64,000 nt of DNA from Scedosporium boydii (lineage: Eukaryota; Ascomycota; Sordariomycetes; Microascales; Microascaceae): positions 336,785 through 400,784 of the forward strand of contig NJFT01000008.1 of the NCBI GenBank assembly GCA_002221725.1, in the 5' to 3' direction. Under the pieces are notes generated by a model. That model did no database searches, was not told the DNA's origin, and was given only the letters and a program-made list of their open reading frames with translations. The position numbers were made by a program, and so were the translations under genes. This document shows, piece after piece, positions 44,724 to 56,831 of this stretch. The first letter of the stretch is position 1. Each line of letters opens with the position of its first letter.

Positions 44724-46221
44724 ATGAGCTTCAAGGGGTTTCAGAAGAGCGTCGTTCGGGTAATTTAGGCCCCCCTCCATCCCTACATCCCTCCATCCCA
44801 CTGCCGGATCCGAGACGTCCGGGTCCGCCTGTTCACGAACGAGCGGGGATGAGCTACGAGAGCTCCCACGATCGTGCAGACGCGAAATATTTTGTTGCTG
44901 ACAATATGGGTTTTGCGATTTATGGTAGGCGCCTCAACAATTCCGAGCCAAGTTTAATATTGGCGAGAACACCAAAGATGCGGTCTACGCGGACGCCGAA
45001 CTCAGATTCCAAGAGCTCGAGAAGGAGACGAAGAGGCTCCACGATGAGAGCAAAAAATACTTCGAGGCCATAAATGGCATGCTCAGCCACCAGATCGAGT
45101 TCAGCAAAGCCATGACCGAAATTTACAAGCCCATATCAGGTCGCATGTCCGACCCCGACAGCTTCAAGGCTGAGGGCAACCCCGAGGGCATTCGAGCCTG
45201 CGAAGAGTACGAAGTCATCGTCAAGGATCTGCAGGAGACCCTCCAACCAGAGTTGGAAATGATCGATGGCCGAGTCATTCAGCCCGCCAACGAGCTCCTC
45301 GACGTCATCAAGGCCATTCGCAAGACTGTCACGAAGCGCGAACACAAGAAGCTGGATTATGACCGCCACCGCGCGACTCTCAAGAAGCTACAAGATAAGA
45401 AGGACCGGAGTGCAAAGGACGAAAAAGCCATGTGGAAGGCCGAGAACGATGTGGAGCTGTCGACGCAAGAGTTCAATTACTTCAACGACCTGTTAAAGGA
45501 GGAGCTGCCAATGCTCTTTACGCTTGAGCGAGACTTCATCCAGCCGCTGTTTCAGTCCTTCTACTACATGCAGCTCAATATATTCTACACATTGCACATC
45601 AGGATGCAGGAGTGTGACATTGGCTACTTCGACCTTACCCTCGATGTCGAGGAAGCCTTCCACAAGAAGCGCGGCGATATTCAGGAGCAGGCCGAGAAAC
45701 TTTCCATTTGCAAGTTCAAGACTACGGGTCAGAGACGCCCTCCCAAATACGGTGCCAAGCCTGGGGCGATAGAAGCTGGTGCCTCTTCGACCACCCCCAG
45801 AATCGCATACAGCCATAACTCCGATGTCATCGATAATCCTCCACCTCCGTACTCACCGGGCCCCGTGTCGTCCGCCCCCGTCAGTCCCAGTCTTGCAGCT
45901 ATGGCGGCCGCGAAATCGAAACCTCCTCCGCCCAAACCAAAACCCAAGCGTCTCGGCGCCGCCCCTACACCAGCTGTTGAAACCGTGACTGCTCTCTACG
46001 ACTTTGCGGCGCAGGCCGAGGGAGACCTCTCCTTTAGGGCTGGAGACGTGATCCAGATTGTCAAGAGGACATCGAATGAAAATGAGTGGTGGACAGGAAA
46101 GCTGAATGGCAAGCAGGGTGACTTCCCAGGTAAGATTATTACCCCTGGTTTGCGACCCTTCCATTCGGAGATTGAAGCTGACACTTCCTTTCTTGAAGGA
46201 AACTATGTGAAGCTAAATTAA
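44724..46221 (+). CDS. Rvs167/Hob1-type BAR and SH3 domain protein (amphiphysin)
   Basis: Three exons, 44724-44759, 44929-46129 and 46199-46221, encode 419 aa. The first exon encodes only MSFKGFQKSVVR; the next starts APQQFRAKFNIGE, matching the lipid-binding N-terminal helix and start of the BAR domain in the yeast Rvs167/fission yeast Hob1 family. The BAR domain covers about residues 15-240 (AVYADAELRFQELEKETKRL, KREHKKLDYDRHRATLKKL, MQLNIFYTLHIRMQ). A Pro-rich linker with PPPPYSPGP and PPPPKPKPKR follows, then an SH3 domain over the last ~57 residues (TALYDFAAQAEGDLSFRAGD, NEWWTGKLNGKQGDFPGNYV). Such proteins bend membranes and help scission of endocytic vesicles together with actin. The last intron (69 nt) keeps the reading frame if retained. 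Symbol left blank because RVS167 and hob1 naming differs between lineages. Confidence 0.95.
46130..46198 (+). other. In-frame 69-nt intron within the SH3 domain
   Basis: GTAAGA donor and TTGAAG acceptor. Removal gives the standard SH3 ending GDFPGNYVKL. The intron is a multiple of three and contains no in-frame stop, so retention would insert 23 residues just before NYV, at the C-terminal strand of the SH3 fold. Confidence 0.85.
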
Positions 46222-46819
46222 AGCTGATACTCTTCCCCTGTACTTTCTTATCCTGCCGAGTGGTCCATGAGAGGTAAAATAAAAGAGACGTTGTCAGTGA
46301 ATTTCCATTGCAGATACCATAAAACATGCCATGATACAAGCAAACCTATTAGCCTCTTCCTTCACCCTTTCATTTTTCATTTTCCGTTCATCACATTTTT
46401 CTGCTTGGTTTGTTTCTTCCCTGGGAAAACTAGGGGGAGTTGAGGGAAATAGAGGAATTCTTTCAAGCTCGGAATTGTATTAAAGAAGGATCAATGAGGC
46501 AAAGACTCTGCTCGAAAGAGTAGTTGGAGATGATGAGGAGGAATGCTTCTGGAAGGTGAGGAGACCAAACGAGAAGAGATGGCGTTATGCATCGTAGCCC
46601 TTGCTTTAGATGACCTGACGGCCTGAAATACAATCCTACATATGGAAGTGCAGTTGAAGATTCAATACATGTATACACTCGTATGGAGGTATCCTGGAGA
46701 TGTTATCCCATGCTTGTTTTACCTTGCACCTTGAATGAATGATTTTCGTTTCATGTTTTGCAAAATCCAATGCTTCTCGTGTTTCGAGCTCTTAATTATT
46801 AGTTGCAACTGAAATGCCT
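46222..46819. other. Intergenic region between convergent genes
   Basis: 600 bp between the BAR/SH3 gene and the F-box protein gene. AT-rich, no frame or repeat of note. Confidence 0.5.
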
Positions 46820-48970
46820 TCAAGAATCGAGCACGCATTTGTTGTCCCCGCCACCCCTAAGGGGGTGAAAATGAAAACCCGTCCGATGTTGATGCGAGAA
46901 TGTCACCTGCAAATATAACCAGTTGCTGATCCGCGTAGAATACATCGGCTTCTCGGCTAGTGGAGACCGGGCGCGGTCAACTTCTGAAAGCCGCGTCCTT
47001 GGCTTCTCTTCTTCTCTCTCCTCTTCGCTCTCCTCCTCGCTGTCCTCTTCCCTCTTTGCAGGCCACCCGTGGAAGGGGAGGAGGCTGTACAAGTTGACGG
47101 AAGGGTCGAAGCCAATGTAGATTAGGGTCTTTCGGTAGTATTTATCATAGCTACCAAGCGGTTTGGGGACGGCGTAGATGAGGGAGCCGTAGTCGACCAC
47201 CGCCTCGACCTCTCCCGAATAGAGACGGGGGTTGAGGATGCGGTGTAAAATCTCCAGCGCCGACCTACTTTCCGAGTGGAATAAACATGCGTCCCCATCG
47301 GCAATTTCCCATCCATTGTCTAGTTCTGGAGGCCAAAACAGTGTCTGGTTAACTTCTGCGGGTGGATCATTGGGATTGCCACCTGTCGCAAGACAAGGCC
47401 TTCCGTTTCGTGCCATGATCCTCAGCCTTAGCTTCTGCGTCGCGCGCGGATTGTCGATAACGGGGTTGACCATGTCAACGAAGCTATCGCAGGAAGGGAA
47501 ATACGAGCGTACAAAACACTGGTGGTACGGAAATTGGGGGCTGGTGGTTGCATTGTCACCGTGGTGCACAGTAGAGGGGACGCGCGACCACAGGTTTCGT
47601 GAATTCAAACGCTCACTAGACTGCGGCATAACGAAGAGATGGGACTTGATGCCGGATGTTTGAGCCTCTGGTTGATAGGAGTGACTGTCTAGGATGAGGT
47701 CGGTCATTTCTTCCGCGCTTCGCTCTCTAGTGATAGTTAGTTCGTCCATTTCGTCGTCCAAAGGGTCGACGGGCGGTGGACCACCGGCATTTTCGGGGTC
47801 AGACGTTGTGAGTCGGGAGGGCCGGGGAAACCCTAGTCGCTTCTTGTAGCAGGTTCGACGGTTGTGGTAGCCTTCAGCAAGGAACTCGCGGCGCACCTGA
47901 AATACCGTCAGTTCGCCCTCACGTTCATCCTTCTCCAGCTGCATGGAATTCCATCGGAAATCGGCTAAATCGGACGAGTAATTTTGCTTCCAGTCTCTTC
48001 TGGGAAGTGCGGCTTCTATGGGGCCAAGGCCCAAGGAGCTGATGGGCATGCGTAAGACGTGGTGAGGGTCGAGGACGGTTGGATCATCGTTGGTCACACA
48101 ATGGGCCACATGATCAGAAATAGCGTAAAAATAGCCGTCGATCACCTCGAAGCAGATGTCCCCACCGATTTCTCTCCCATCAAAGTCCTCGAGAACCACT
48201 TCTGGAAACCACTTCTTCTTTTCGATGTCGAACTGATAGATATGCCACCGGCGATCATGCCTATTGCCGCTGGGCAAACAGAGGCAGAAGAATAGGAACT
48301 TGTCGGTGTTCCTCACCGCTACTTTGGGGTGGCCTTCGACTGTGCGGGTAACAATGAAATTCGAATGCCGCGGATCCAGGACAATCAAAACGGTAGTGCC
48401 CGTCAGCTTGCTCCAGTAGATGCAGGATAGCATCCCATGGGCATAGTAAACTGGGTAAAATGTGAAGCTATCTAGATTGATAACCTCCCGGGGGACTGAC
48501 CGGAGCATAGCCGGTACATCTATGACGGATTCATAGTCGGATGAATTGCGTATATCACACACCCTCAGTTTGGAGCATTCTGTCGTGTAGCATAGGACGC
48601 CATTCGTGTAAATATAGCGGTCGACCTCCTTGGCTATGATGGTAGCGGTATAAGGGTTTGCCGTTGTGATAGCCCTTCGCCTTTTCCACCAAGTCCTGAA
48701 GGCCCTTGAAAAATCTCCACCTCCGCTGACCCGAAGAGCCTCTGGTGAATACGGCGCATACTTCTTTTATACACCAAATCTCGTGGTTAGCGTCAGTAGG
48801 TAAAGTGGACCAGAATGGGCACTTACAAGAAGTATATGGCGGCAAATATGGCGATCGTGAATGAGATACTTGAGTCCCTTGCAAGTCAAACTGAGATGAA
48901 AGATGTCGTCTGGATCAAGATAGTCGGCCATGAATAACATGATCTCGACAGGCATGTGATAGAGATTCAT
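46820..48970 (-). CDS. F-box protein with long C-terminal region
   Basis: Two exons, 48827-48970 and 46820-48763, joined by a 63-nt intron (GTAAGT donor, GCTAAC branch point, AAAAG acceptor) in phase 0; 695 aa. Exon 1 encodes the F-box (MNLYHMPVEIMLFMADYLDP, then HLSLTCKGLKYLI), which would bind Skp1 in an SCF ubiquitin ligase. The ~620-residue remainder has beta-strand-like and Trp-rich segments (RWHIYQFDIEKKKWFPEVVL, DGYFYAISDHVAHCV) suggesting a propeller-like substrate domain, but no standard WD40 or Kelch repeat is clear. Near the C-terminus is an acidic run (EEDSEEESEEEREEEKPR) followed by RLSEVDRARSP. Large, divergent F-box families of this kind are common in filamentous fungi. The substrate is unknown. 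Confidence 0.8.
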
Positions 48971-50765
48971 GGTGCTGAGAGGCGCCACAGAGAGAATAGA
49001 GAGGGAGGGAGAAAGGCTCGAGGTAGACTTGAACAAATACTCAGATGATTGCGGGCCCAGAGTGAAGATTATCGACGTCTAGGTTGCAATAGCACTTTCG
49101 TTCGAAATTGGATATTTCTGAGGCACAGACGACACATTTGGTGTCACAGTAAGTGTGGCCGTGTCTCAATGGGCAGAGGTTGCCCTTATATACACTTTCT
49201 GATCTGAGACTTGTGCCGTCATCTAGAATCCCACCCGCGGAGGTGGAACTCGAATTCGGAGCCCCATCCCTTTCGATAAGGCAATCTTGGAACTGATGAG
49301 CCATGTGGAAGACCCGAGGCTCTTCTGCCGTCCCCCGCGAAGAAGAGACCGGCCGAATCCTTGACGGCCCTGGTCAATTCTTCACTTGGGGAGAGAAGAG
49401 AAGTCCATGAACCACTCCATCTTCATTTACGAACCCTGGGGAAGTAGTCGCAGAGAACTCTTTGTGGGACGACAGTATTTCCACATCCCAGTGGGTTCGG
49501 ATGCCGGTAGAAGGTTCCGGCTGGGACTCCAAGCGAGGCCGCCAATGGACGATGGAATAATTAAAGCCGATCCACCGAAGGGAGAAGAGAAAGTGCTAAA
49601 GTGGCGTGTGAGAATACTTGTAATTTCGTCTCTTGTCTCCGCGCATCGAGAAATGAATCATAACCGGTGCGTCCATGGTTCCCATGTGTGTGGCCTTCAG
49701 ATCATCGTGGCGCAGGGATCAATCCGGCTTCTCCAAGACCGGAACGAGGAAGGCAGGGGCATTTGAGCCGCACAACTTAATGTTCGATGTGACGGTAGGC
49801 AGAGCGAGGTGCAGTCTTTAGACCCACTGGCCTTTTCTTTCCTTTTGTTTCAAGGTCAGAACATGAGACCAATTTGGGCTAGAAGCTTCACCCTCGAAAG
49901 TTGGGCAGATACGTGCACATGTCTAGGAAAAGTGCAGAGCCTTGCCATGCTCACCGGGGGCAGCGGATGACCCTCGCTTCCGATTCGCTGGTAATCATGG
50001 GGGCTACAGACAGGCCGACACGAGGTTACCGGTCGGTGTTTGTTTTCGCGGCGTCTGAATGGTCGTGTTAGTTTTCACGGGTTATTAGCCTCATGCGAGC
50101 TTAGCCCCTTGGAAAAGAAGGGCTTGGCTGCGACCTTCCTAATGTCGCCCGCTTTACGAATAGGGCGGCTTTTTACGAGACTATTATAATGGCTGGTTTG
50201 CCCAGTTTTGCCCGTCTTCGGCGGCTCAGCTGGGTTGAGCCTCAATGTGTCTCTGGTCTGGGATGTGGGGGGTACAATGGTACAAGGTCGGTCTCAGGCT
50301 CGACAGCTCAGGCCAGTTGGCAGCGGCCAGGCATCAAATTTAACATTGAAAATCAATTATGTAACTCATGATGATGACTCATCATCGACCATTTAGGCGT
50401 CAAGTTGCTGCGGCAACACGAGTTCAAGCACAGAGAAACACTGCAAATATACACAAACGGTTCAATGATGCTGTGCTTTGGGAGTGTGCGCCATCTCTGG
50501 ATACATTTGACACTGCAACACCATACTTTGTTCGCACTACCGGCCTTACTCCCCATATTACGGCTCCTACACGGCATGCGACACTTTTCCCGTGAATTGA
50601 AGCTTCCGTAAACTTACGAAGTACAATTCGACGCGATTCCAGACTATCGCTCCATCACCATTTCGACGTAGTCCACTCGCGTCGACTATGAGAAAGCCAG
50701 GCACGACTATTCTTCGACCATCCTCCTCCTAACTTAATCTACACAGCAGCACCCATGCATGCGGC
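48971..50765. other. Divergent intergenic region containing a small Cys-rich frame
   Basis: 1.8 kb between the F-box gene (-) and the ADIP-domain gene (+). It holds the Cys-rich 87-codon frame annotated separately and one exact TACGAAGTA (50623). The remainder shows nothing recognisable. Confidence 0.5.
49041..49304 (-). CDS. Possible small Cys-rich protein or upstream reading frame
   Basis: An ATG-initiated 87-codon frame ending 71 bp above the F-box ATG on the same strand. Its C-terminal half has clustered Cys/His (CPLRHGHTYCDTKCVVC, then CYC), suggestive of a zinc-binding fold, while the N-terminal half is polar. It could be an independent tiny gene, a long upstream open frame in the F-box transcript, or chance. 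I do not recognise a family. Confidence 0.3.
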   Translation of the reverse strand: MAHQFQDCLIERDGAPNSSSTSAGGILDDGTSLRSESVYKGNLCPLRHGHTYCDTKCVVCASEISNFERKCYCNLDVDNLHSGPAII

Positions 50766-53243
50766 ATGGCTGATTTAGAGAATCTTCGCACAGCATCGCT
50801 GTATATAAACAACCAGCTCCTTTCGAGGGGCCTCTTGCGCGATGGTGAGACCATCGACTTTTCCAACCCCGGGAACAATGAAGGCGGGACCGCTGCGACG
50901 ATGGGTCGGATCATGGGCATCGTCAATGATTTGATCCTGCGCAGAGATGTAAGTTGAATAGGTTGAGATGGACCGGAAGAAGCCAGGCCCCATCTCCATC
51001 TCGTTGTCCATATATCTAGTACTGTGTCTAACATCCAGCGCTCATCTTAGCGAGATGCTGAGCACCGCGAATCACTCTCGGTAGCGATGCGGGCCCTCCG
51101 CGCAGACAACCTCAGACAGACGAGCGACCTCACCCGTCTGACCGAGAAGCACGCCGAGACGGAGCGGAAGCTGAACCTCGCCGATGCCTCGGAGTCAACC
51201 CTGCGCACACAGCTCAAGAGTGCCGAGTCTGCACTACGTGGACTCAAAGAAGAGATGTCGCGCGCGAAAACCCTCGTCGCCCAAACCCGCGCTTCGTGCG
51301 CCACAGAAGTAAGACGTCGAGATCGCCAAATCGACACCCTGAAGAAGCAGCTGAGCGAAGCGACGAGGTCCCGTGGATCCACGAAAAACCCCGCCGTAAC
51401 CATCATCAGTGTCACTGGCGATCTTGGGCTAGAGAAGGGCTCGCCAAGCCAGGCGGGGTGCACGGCCAATTCTGGCTACGACCTTCGGAGCGAAACGAAC
51501 GAGTTCCTGACCGAGCTTGCCAAGAGTTTAAGTGAAGAGAATGAACACCTCCTGGTGCTCCTCCGTCAAATGAGGGATGACCTCAGATCCATGAGCGGCT
51601 GGGAACGCGAAGCCTCGGATGGCGACGGCCATGTCGTCACCGTCATCGCTGGTGTTGATGAGCTGGAGTCTGATCTGAAGAACATATTGGAACACCTACG
51701 CACTATTCTTACGAACCCATCATTCGTGCCGCTTGAAGAGGTCGTAACACGAGAAGAAGAGATTAGCCGTCTACGTGATGGATGGACAAAAATGGAAACA
51801 AGATGGAAAGAAGCTGTACATCTGATTGATGGCTGGAGGAAGCGAATGGCTTCCAACGGAAGGCCCGTGAACGAGGAGGAACTTAAGATGGGCCTTCGAC
51901 TCAGTCCCGTCCGTGTCAAGGACGTGGAAGAAACCTCTCACGGAGTGGAGTTACGCCTCCCAGCAGTCCAGGAAGAGGAAGAGGAAGAGTATGATGGATA
52001 TGATGCGGTCCAGGCGACCGAGCAGCATGTGCTGGCAAATTCCCCTTGCCCAGTGCTACCACCAGAGCCCATTCCTACTTACCCAGATGATGTAAATCTC
52101 CCAGAAGATGAAAGCGACAGCGAGTCGAGCGTTTACGACGACGACTTCGACGTCGAAGATTACGATATCGAAGAACCAAATGTCCAAATCTTGGAACAAT
52201 CGACCGCCATGATCCGGCCAACTCGAGACATGATGGACTCTTCACCACTTCCCGTGCCGCCACAGTTGAGCCCGCTCAAGGACTCGGAATCGGCGGGAAA
52301 TCGCGGTGCCGCAAATGACACAAGACCACGGGGCAAATCTATCGATTACTCAAAGATTGCGGCGGAAGACACCTGCGAACTAGTTGAGGATGTGCCCGAG
52401 CCCCGGAGCGGGCGCTCACGAAAGGAGCCAGTAACGAGACGGCAAATCCGTCCTGCCGCGGCACACCCACCTACTTCCCAGACTGAAGAAGAGTTCGAGT
52501 CAAAGCAGGCCGAATTAGAGTCATCCACGTCATCCCTCGACAGCCTTCTACTCGAGAGTCCGTCGAAGAATCCGACCCGGGCGCGCATCAGAACCGTAAC
52601 GGCAAGGCCTCGCCAGGCTCAGCCAACCATCAGGCCCAGAGCGGCACCCGCACCAAGAGCGCCCAGGTCAGCGGTGCCACCTTCAAGGGAAGCCAAGACC
52701 GTGGCCAAGAAATCAGTCAGCCCGAGGGAACGAGTTCAGCCCAAGCCGGTCGCTACCCTGACTCCCTCTCAGCCTTCTATTAAGCGTGCAAATTCGCGCC
52801 TTCCTCTGCCCAGGCCACCCGAGCCAGCACCACAGCAGAGCCCCCTTACAATGGCTGCCATTGCGGCTAAGCTAGCTGCTTCCGAACGTGAGGCCGACGC
52901 GGCTAGGGTCAGGGCTAAGCTGAAGGCCGCGAGGATGGCTAAACGGAAGCCGGAGCTTGCGCCGCCAATAGACTCGAATGAAATGGAAGCACACACTGTT
53001 GAATCTCTCCAGGATACTGTTGATCCTGTGAAAACAGATCCCGTTCAGCGCGAAGATGCGAGAGAGGATCTCGAAGCCGAAGCGTCCGGCAATGGTGAGC
53101 CTGAGGTGCAGACTAAGAGAAAGAGGGAGAAAAGAACCGGCAAAACGGCGTCAAGGAGAACGTCAAGGAGGAGAAGTACATTGAGTCCTTGGGAGCTGGA
53201 GAGTCTCATATCTGGGAACGTAGTTGCAACGCCGGCCAAGTGA
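50766..53243 (+). CDS. ADIP/SSX2IP-domain coiled-coil protein (possible spindle pole/NIMA-interacting type)
   Basis: Two exons, 50766-50948 and 51051-53243, joined across a 102-nt intron in phase 0; 791 aa. The N-terminus (MADLENLRTASLYINNQLLS, RGLLRDGETIDF, MGRIMGIVNDLILRRDR) and the following heptad-rich coiled coil to about residue 270 match the afadin- and alpha-actinin-binding (ADIP/SSX2IP) domain. In animals this family acts at centrosomes and junctions; fungal members have been described as NIMA-interacting or spindle-pole-body associated, which suggests a role in microtubule organisation. The C-terminal half is disordered, with acidic runs (EEEEEEYDGYD, EDESDSESSVYDDDFDVEDY), Pro/Arg-rich stretches and a second short coiled coil (AAIAAKLAASEREADAARVR). 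Family assignment is by pattern; the function is inferred. Confidence 0.8.
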
Positions 53244-54122
53244 ACGAATTATGACTCTTTTGAGGGGTAGTCGGGCTTTGTGTGATTGGCGATATAGAGT
53301 GGGAAGACGAGGGCTTTGGTTGGGTTGGATTGTTTGCTTTGAGTACCTTTTCATGATGATGACTTGATACCTCTAACGTACATTGGCATCATGGCCTTCT
53401 AGCAAAGTATATTCTAATATATATATATATATATATGTATTTTTCGAATTCGTTTCCCAACGAGTTTAGAGAGGAGGCCAAACGAGAAGACATGTGCCTA
53501 ACGTCCTGTCCTCCACCCAGTATTTTCCATCCGCATCTCGTCCTCCTCCATAACCTCCTTCACATCCTCTTCTAAGTGGGACCTTGTCGTAATAGAGTAG
53601 TAGTCCTTGGGCATGATCTTAACCGAAATGTTCGTGGGCCTGGAATGATTGAATACAGCTTTGATGCTGTTGGAAGAGTGTCTTCAGACCGACGGAGCTT
53701 TAGCTTGATGTCAAGGATTTGAGGCTTCTAATTGATCTAGACTGGCGTCCTTCCTAATTCCGAAGCCCGGAGTCAATTGGCCCTTTCGGCAGGAATATTT
53801 TTATCTTATTTTGTTATTATTATTACTTCTTTTGACAACATATTCTTCGAAGAGCTCCTTGGGACTTTCACTGTCACTTGAAACACTTGTGTACAATTGT
53901 CGCCCATTGGCTTATCATCACGTGGATTGGCCGTTGCACATGCAGCAAGAGCCCATCGACATCGTCATCGGACCTGCGAACCGCTCCTTCGCGAAGATCG
54001 CTGGCGCCTTCAAGAGATAGGAATCGAGGATTTTCCTTGTCCTATCCATTCCTAAATCCCCCTTGTTTTATTATCTTCCCGTTTATTGATAAATAGATAA
54101 ACGATAATAGGGCACAACAGCA
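53244..54122. promoter_or_regulatory. Intergenic region upstream of the TPR/F-box gene
   Basis: 880 bp between two + strand genes. It contains an (AT)10 run and, close to the downstream ATG, T-rich and C-rich leader sequence. No other gene recognised. Confidence 0.5.
53417..53436. repeat. (AT)10 microsatellite
   Basis: Perfect 20-bp AT run in the 3' flank of the ADIP-domain gene. Confidence 0.9.
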
Positions 54123-56475
54123 ATGGCTCGGGACGGTCCGCCGTCCCCCGCGGCGCGTAAGGGAGCTCTCGAGCGCGGTCGGGAGGCCTACCAGTCTCAA
54201 CGCTATAAAAACGGAGTCGTATTTTTCAGTCAGGTTCGTCTTGATTTTTCGTTTGGGGCATTATTCTTCGACACGGATTGCCAACTGGAGGTATACTGAA
54301 TTCAGTCTGCTGACGTTGGGTTAAGGTTATCAACTCTTGTCCATGTTCCGAGGCCTCTGGTGGTCGGACCCGAGCAAAATGTACCTGCAAGAACTACGAT
54401 GATGGCCCAAAACGAGGCCAGGCCTATGGTCTCGTTGATGAGATCATGAGGCCGTGTACGTGTGAAGCTCCTGGGCGTATCTTCTCGAGATGCGATGATC
54501 CCCTTCACAACCAGGCCCTTGACTATCGGTCCGCTTGCTACGACGCGCTCAGTAAGCTTGAGCAGGCGAGGCGCGATGCCGAGTGGGCGCTTGAGCTGTA
54601 CCCACTGCGACTTGAGGTCTGTTGTTTTCCCGCCGCCGAGAAACCCTCCCGTTTGAGGAAGTTATAGCAGACTTCCGCTGAACCTACAGCTGACACCGCT
54701 GTTCTAGGCTTACTTGCGCTTCGGGAAGATCGCTCGGCGGCAGGGTAACCACGTCCTCGCTTGGCAAATATACTGCGCCGGCTTGCAAATCGGTCGGCGG
54801 AATAGCTTAGCAAACGACGACAGATTCAAGGTGCCTTTCCCCGAAGCCCTCAATTGTTCGATCATCTCTGTTAATCAGACTATAGAAACTGCTCCTAGTT
54901 AGACAGCCGCTCCACGCTAAATTTTCCAAGCAGGACCCTATCGAACTCCCTATGGAGATACTAGAAAGTATCTTCCTCCATTTTAACACACGCCAGCTAA
55001 GGTACTCCTGACAAACAGCCACCCCCCCATCTTTCTTGAGGCGATGCTAACATAGCAATAGCGCCTGTTTACCCGTATCGAAGCGGTGGTTTAGAACATT
55101 GTCATCTCAGCCGATCTTGTGGAGAAGCCTCGTCTTCGAACCCAGAGCCCGATCCATTGCCGGTCTCAATTCCGTGCGTCGTATCGTCAAGTACAGTGGC
55201 AATGATGTCAGATCCTTGACGATTACCGACACCAACAGGTTCAATTTCGAAGCCAAATTCCCCGCTCTTTTGAATGGATCACGGAAGACGACGTTCTTGA
55301 GTCTGGAGGGGTCACCCGTGAATGCCGGCGACTGTCTCTCACGCGCTAGTTGGACCCTTGCTAATCTTAAACATCTAACGCTCAAGTCACACATGTTCCA
55401 AAAACACAGCGTGCCTGGACCTAGCGATACAAACCGGCTCCTGAGAGATATCCTAGTTCGCAACGTCGACCACCTCGAGTCCGTGTGCATCACCTCGGAC
55501 CATGTCAACTTTGGTCCAACCTGGCCGCGCATGGAGAATCTGAAAGCCTTGAAGATCGTGGAAACACTCAAAGTCACCATCTCTCGCAACACTTTAGGAC
55601 AACGACACGCGCAGCTGGTGGAGCTTCCCACATTGTGGACCAAAGCACCAAAAATACAGCAGCTTTGGCTCGATGTATCTTATTGCGTTGGCCACGACCA
55701 TGATATGTACGGTCCGGCCACATCCACTGCTTGGCCTAATCTCCAGTCTCTCGTGGTCGGTGCTGGAGTGAACTGGGGACACTTGGGCGCGCCTTATGAG
55801 CAGCTTCGGTTTCTTTGGTGTCTCGAGAATACACAAGATGGACCTCCGGAAATGCTCACATTGGCACCAGATGTTGAGGACACCATCTCCCAAGGGCCCG
55901 ATGGAGCACTCTCAAAATTACAACACATGTACGTCCCGCGATTCTGCGGTGACATGACCAGCGCTAATATTCCGGGGGTCGTGCTTATCCGCGAAGGGGT
56001 CGAGACGGCGGTGGCGTCGGGGACTTTACGTACCCTCGCCGTGAAGATCGCTATGAAAACCCAGGAACGTGAATATATAAACCAGTTTAACTGGCTTAGA
56101 GGCTGCGTGTCTCTGCGCACGTTGTCTCTCTTCGTCACGGCGGAGCCTTTCAGAGCCCGGCTAGTGGCTAGTTACTCCGGCAGGGCTCATATGCCTTGGT
56201 TCTCCACGAGCGCCAAGGACGTGGCGGGTCTTGTTGCCTCCTTCCCGAATCTCGAGACGCTCGAGGTGAGCCACGAAGAAGACGAGATTTCGACGATTGG
56301 AGCCATTATTGAAGCCGTTGCGCAGGAGGCGGGCTCGGTAAAGGTTATTTACCAGGACAAAATTATTGGCGCGCCGTATGACAATTTGAAGGGTTACCTG
56401 AAGCAGAGATCAGTGGAGCTGCGCTACGGGCGTCTTCCTCTTCCAGAATTTCCCTTGACGCTTGAAGGGCTGTGA
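54123..56475 (+). CDS. TPR / F-box / leucine-rich-repeat-like protein, Dia2/Pof3 type
   Basis: Five exons, 54123-54233, 54326-54616, 54708-54830, 54907-55001 and 55062-56475, sum to 678 codons (677 aa). Residues 1-150 form TPR-like helices (RGREAYQSQRYKNGVVFFSQ, LDYRSACYDALSKLEQARRD, AYLRFGKIARRQGNHVLAWQ). Within them sit seven Cys, including three CxC pairs (42/44, 56/58, 81/83) and Cys93, then His98. An F-box follows at about 185-235 (DPIELPMEILESIFLHFNTR, then KRWFRTLS), and the C-terminal ~440 residues contain irregular leucine-rich-repeat-like stretches. This order is that of the Dia2 (budding yeast)/Pof3 (fission yeast) SCF subunits, which travel with the replisome and promote Mcm7 ubiquitylation and CMG unloading. 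Three of the splice sites (TTAAG acceptor; GTCTGT and GTGCCT donors) are unusual but are supported by frame and domain continuity. Confidence 0.82.
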
Positions 56476-56831
56476 ACGAGTCCAGCAGCCTTGGTATGGA
56501 TGGGAAGATGGTCTGCTTGGCCTACATCGAGGTGGGGAGTGGGGTTTAGGAAGCGATTCTCACTCTGGTCCATTTTTCTATGTTTGAACATTCATTCATG
56601 GGCGTTTTATCGGGTGATACCCTTTCATTAGCGATTCCGGCGCAGATATGGTTCATGAATAAATGACGGTATCGCGCAGAGATCATTACGTCCAGCGATA
56701 CCTATATGACGACTAGATATCACCGTCGTGGTCATGGCAATGCAAAAAAGGCACAATCGCTTGCGCAGCTGTAATGTTTTCAAATGCATCTATTTGGGCA
56801 ATTTAACATGTCTGTAGCAAATGGGTCTCAT
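56476..56831. other. Short intergenic region between convergent genes
   Basis: 356 bp between the TPR/F-box gene and Rrp7. Nothing recognised. Confidence 0.5.
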
